The position numbers were made by a program, and so were the translations under genes. This document shows, piece by piece, positions 63,846 to 64,000 of a DNA stretch of 64,000 bases. How positions within the stretch are numbered: position 1 is the stretch's first letter; each line of letters begins with the position of its first letter. Location of the stretch: positions 57,812,915 to 57,876,914 of the forward strand of contig JAOANR010000006.1 in NCBI GenBank assembly GCA_030278955.1, read 5' to 3'. The DNA comes from Hygrophila difformis. Lineage: Eukaryota; Streptophyta; Magnoliopsida; Lamiales; Acanthaceae. Below the pieces are notes generated by a model. It made no database searches and was not told where the DNA came from. It worked only from the letters and a program-made list of their open reading frames with translations.

Positions 63846-64000
63846 CTACCTACGTTTTTTGGGTTTGCACCATTTCACTCATGCACGCATGCGGCATGCC
63901 AGTATACATTTTTAACGATTAATAAAAAATTGTGTACAATAAAAAATTCTAAAAACTTGATATTCTAAAACTAGAAGTTTAGACGAATCTAACAAGATAT
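63846..64000. mobile_element. Stowaway-like MITE, cut by window end
   Basis: It starts after TA (63844-63845) with CTACCTACGTTTTTTGGG and contains the family core TTTAGACGAATCTAACAAGA at the window edge. It is the same core as in the MITEs at 13193 and 27655. Confidence 0.6.

Overview
The window looks like eudicot plant nuclear DNA. It is AT-rich, its genes are split by GT-AG introns, and most of it is transposable elements of typical plant families. I cannot name the species. Only two host genes look intact. One is a plus-strand TraB-family gene (nine exons, 17526-26488, about 384 residues). The other is a minus-strand ionotropic glutamate receptor-like (GLR) gene (six exons, 31889-27011, about 948 residues). 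They are convergent, with about 520 bp between their stop codons.

Left part (1-17500): an Athila-type primer-binding site next to a probable LTR (about 2094-3943); a 2.6-kb solo LTR with a perfect 5-bp target duplication (5875-8497); the frameshifted last exons of a conserved plant gene (8648-10054); a Stowaway-like MITE; a small hAT element with an 8-bp duplication; and a 3.7-kb Helitron (13115-16788, minus) that holds a decayed helicase, three MITEs and a poly(A)-tailed RNase H-type retrocopy. A second, smaller Helitron relic (21229-23053) sits in intron 3 of the TraB gene.

Middle (32966-49197): an old Tourist-like MITE (TAA duplication) is interrupted by three head-to-tail PIF/Harbinger elements of about 5.15 kb (33151-38290, 38294-43442, 43446-48596). 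A single GTA triplet lies on each side and between copies. Each copy carries a Myb/SANT-like gene and a DDE transposase gene on the minus strand. The outer two look coding-competent. The middle copy has a frameshift in the leader exon and a nonsense codon in the transposase. A 27-nt leader exon is phase-compatible with both genes, which suggests one promoter and alternative splicing.

Right part (48600-64000): an 8.4-kb gypsy-type LTR retrotransposon (51870-60254, minus; TSD GTTCG) that encodes only Gag and protease. It is followed by a copia-type primer-binding site and LTR-like sequence, unrecognised exon-like fragments, and a MITE that runs off the window end.

The most unusual theme is that all four LTR-element families in the window carry their own cluster of short quasi-palindromic repeats, each with a different sequence. 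In the solo LTR the repeated unit matches the tRNA T-arm/Pol III B-box. Splice sites, target duplications and terminal repeats were read by eye. No alignment or database search was run.
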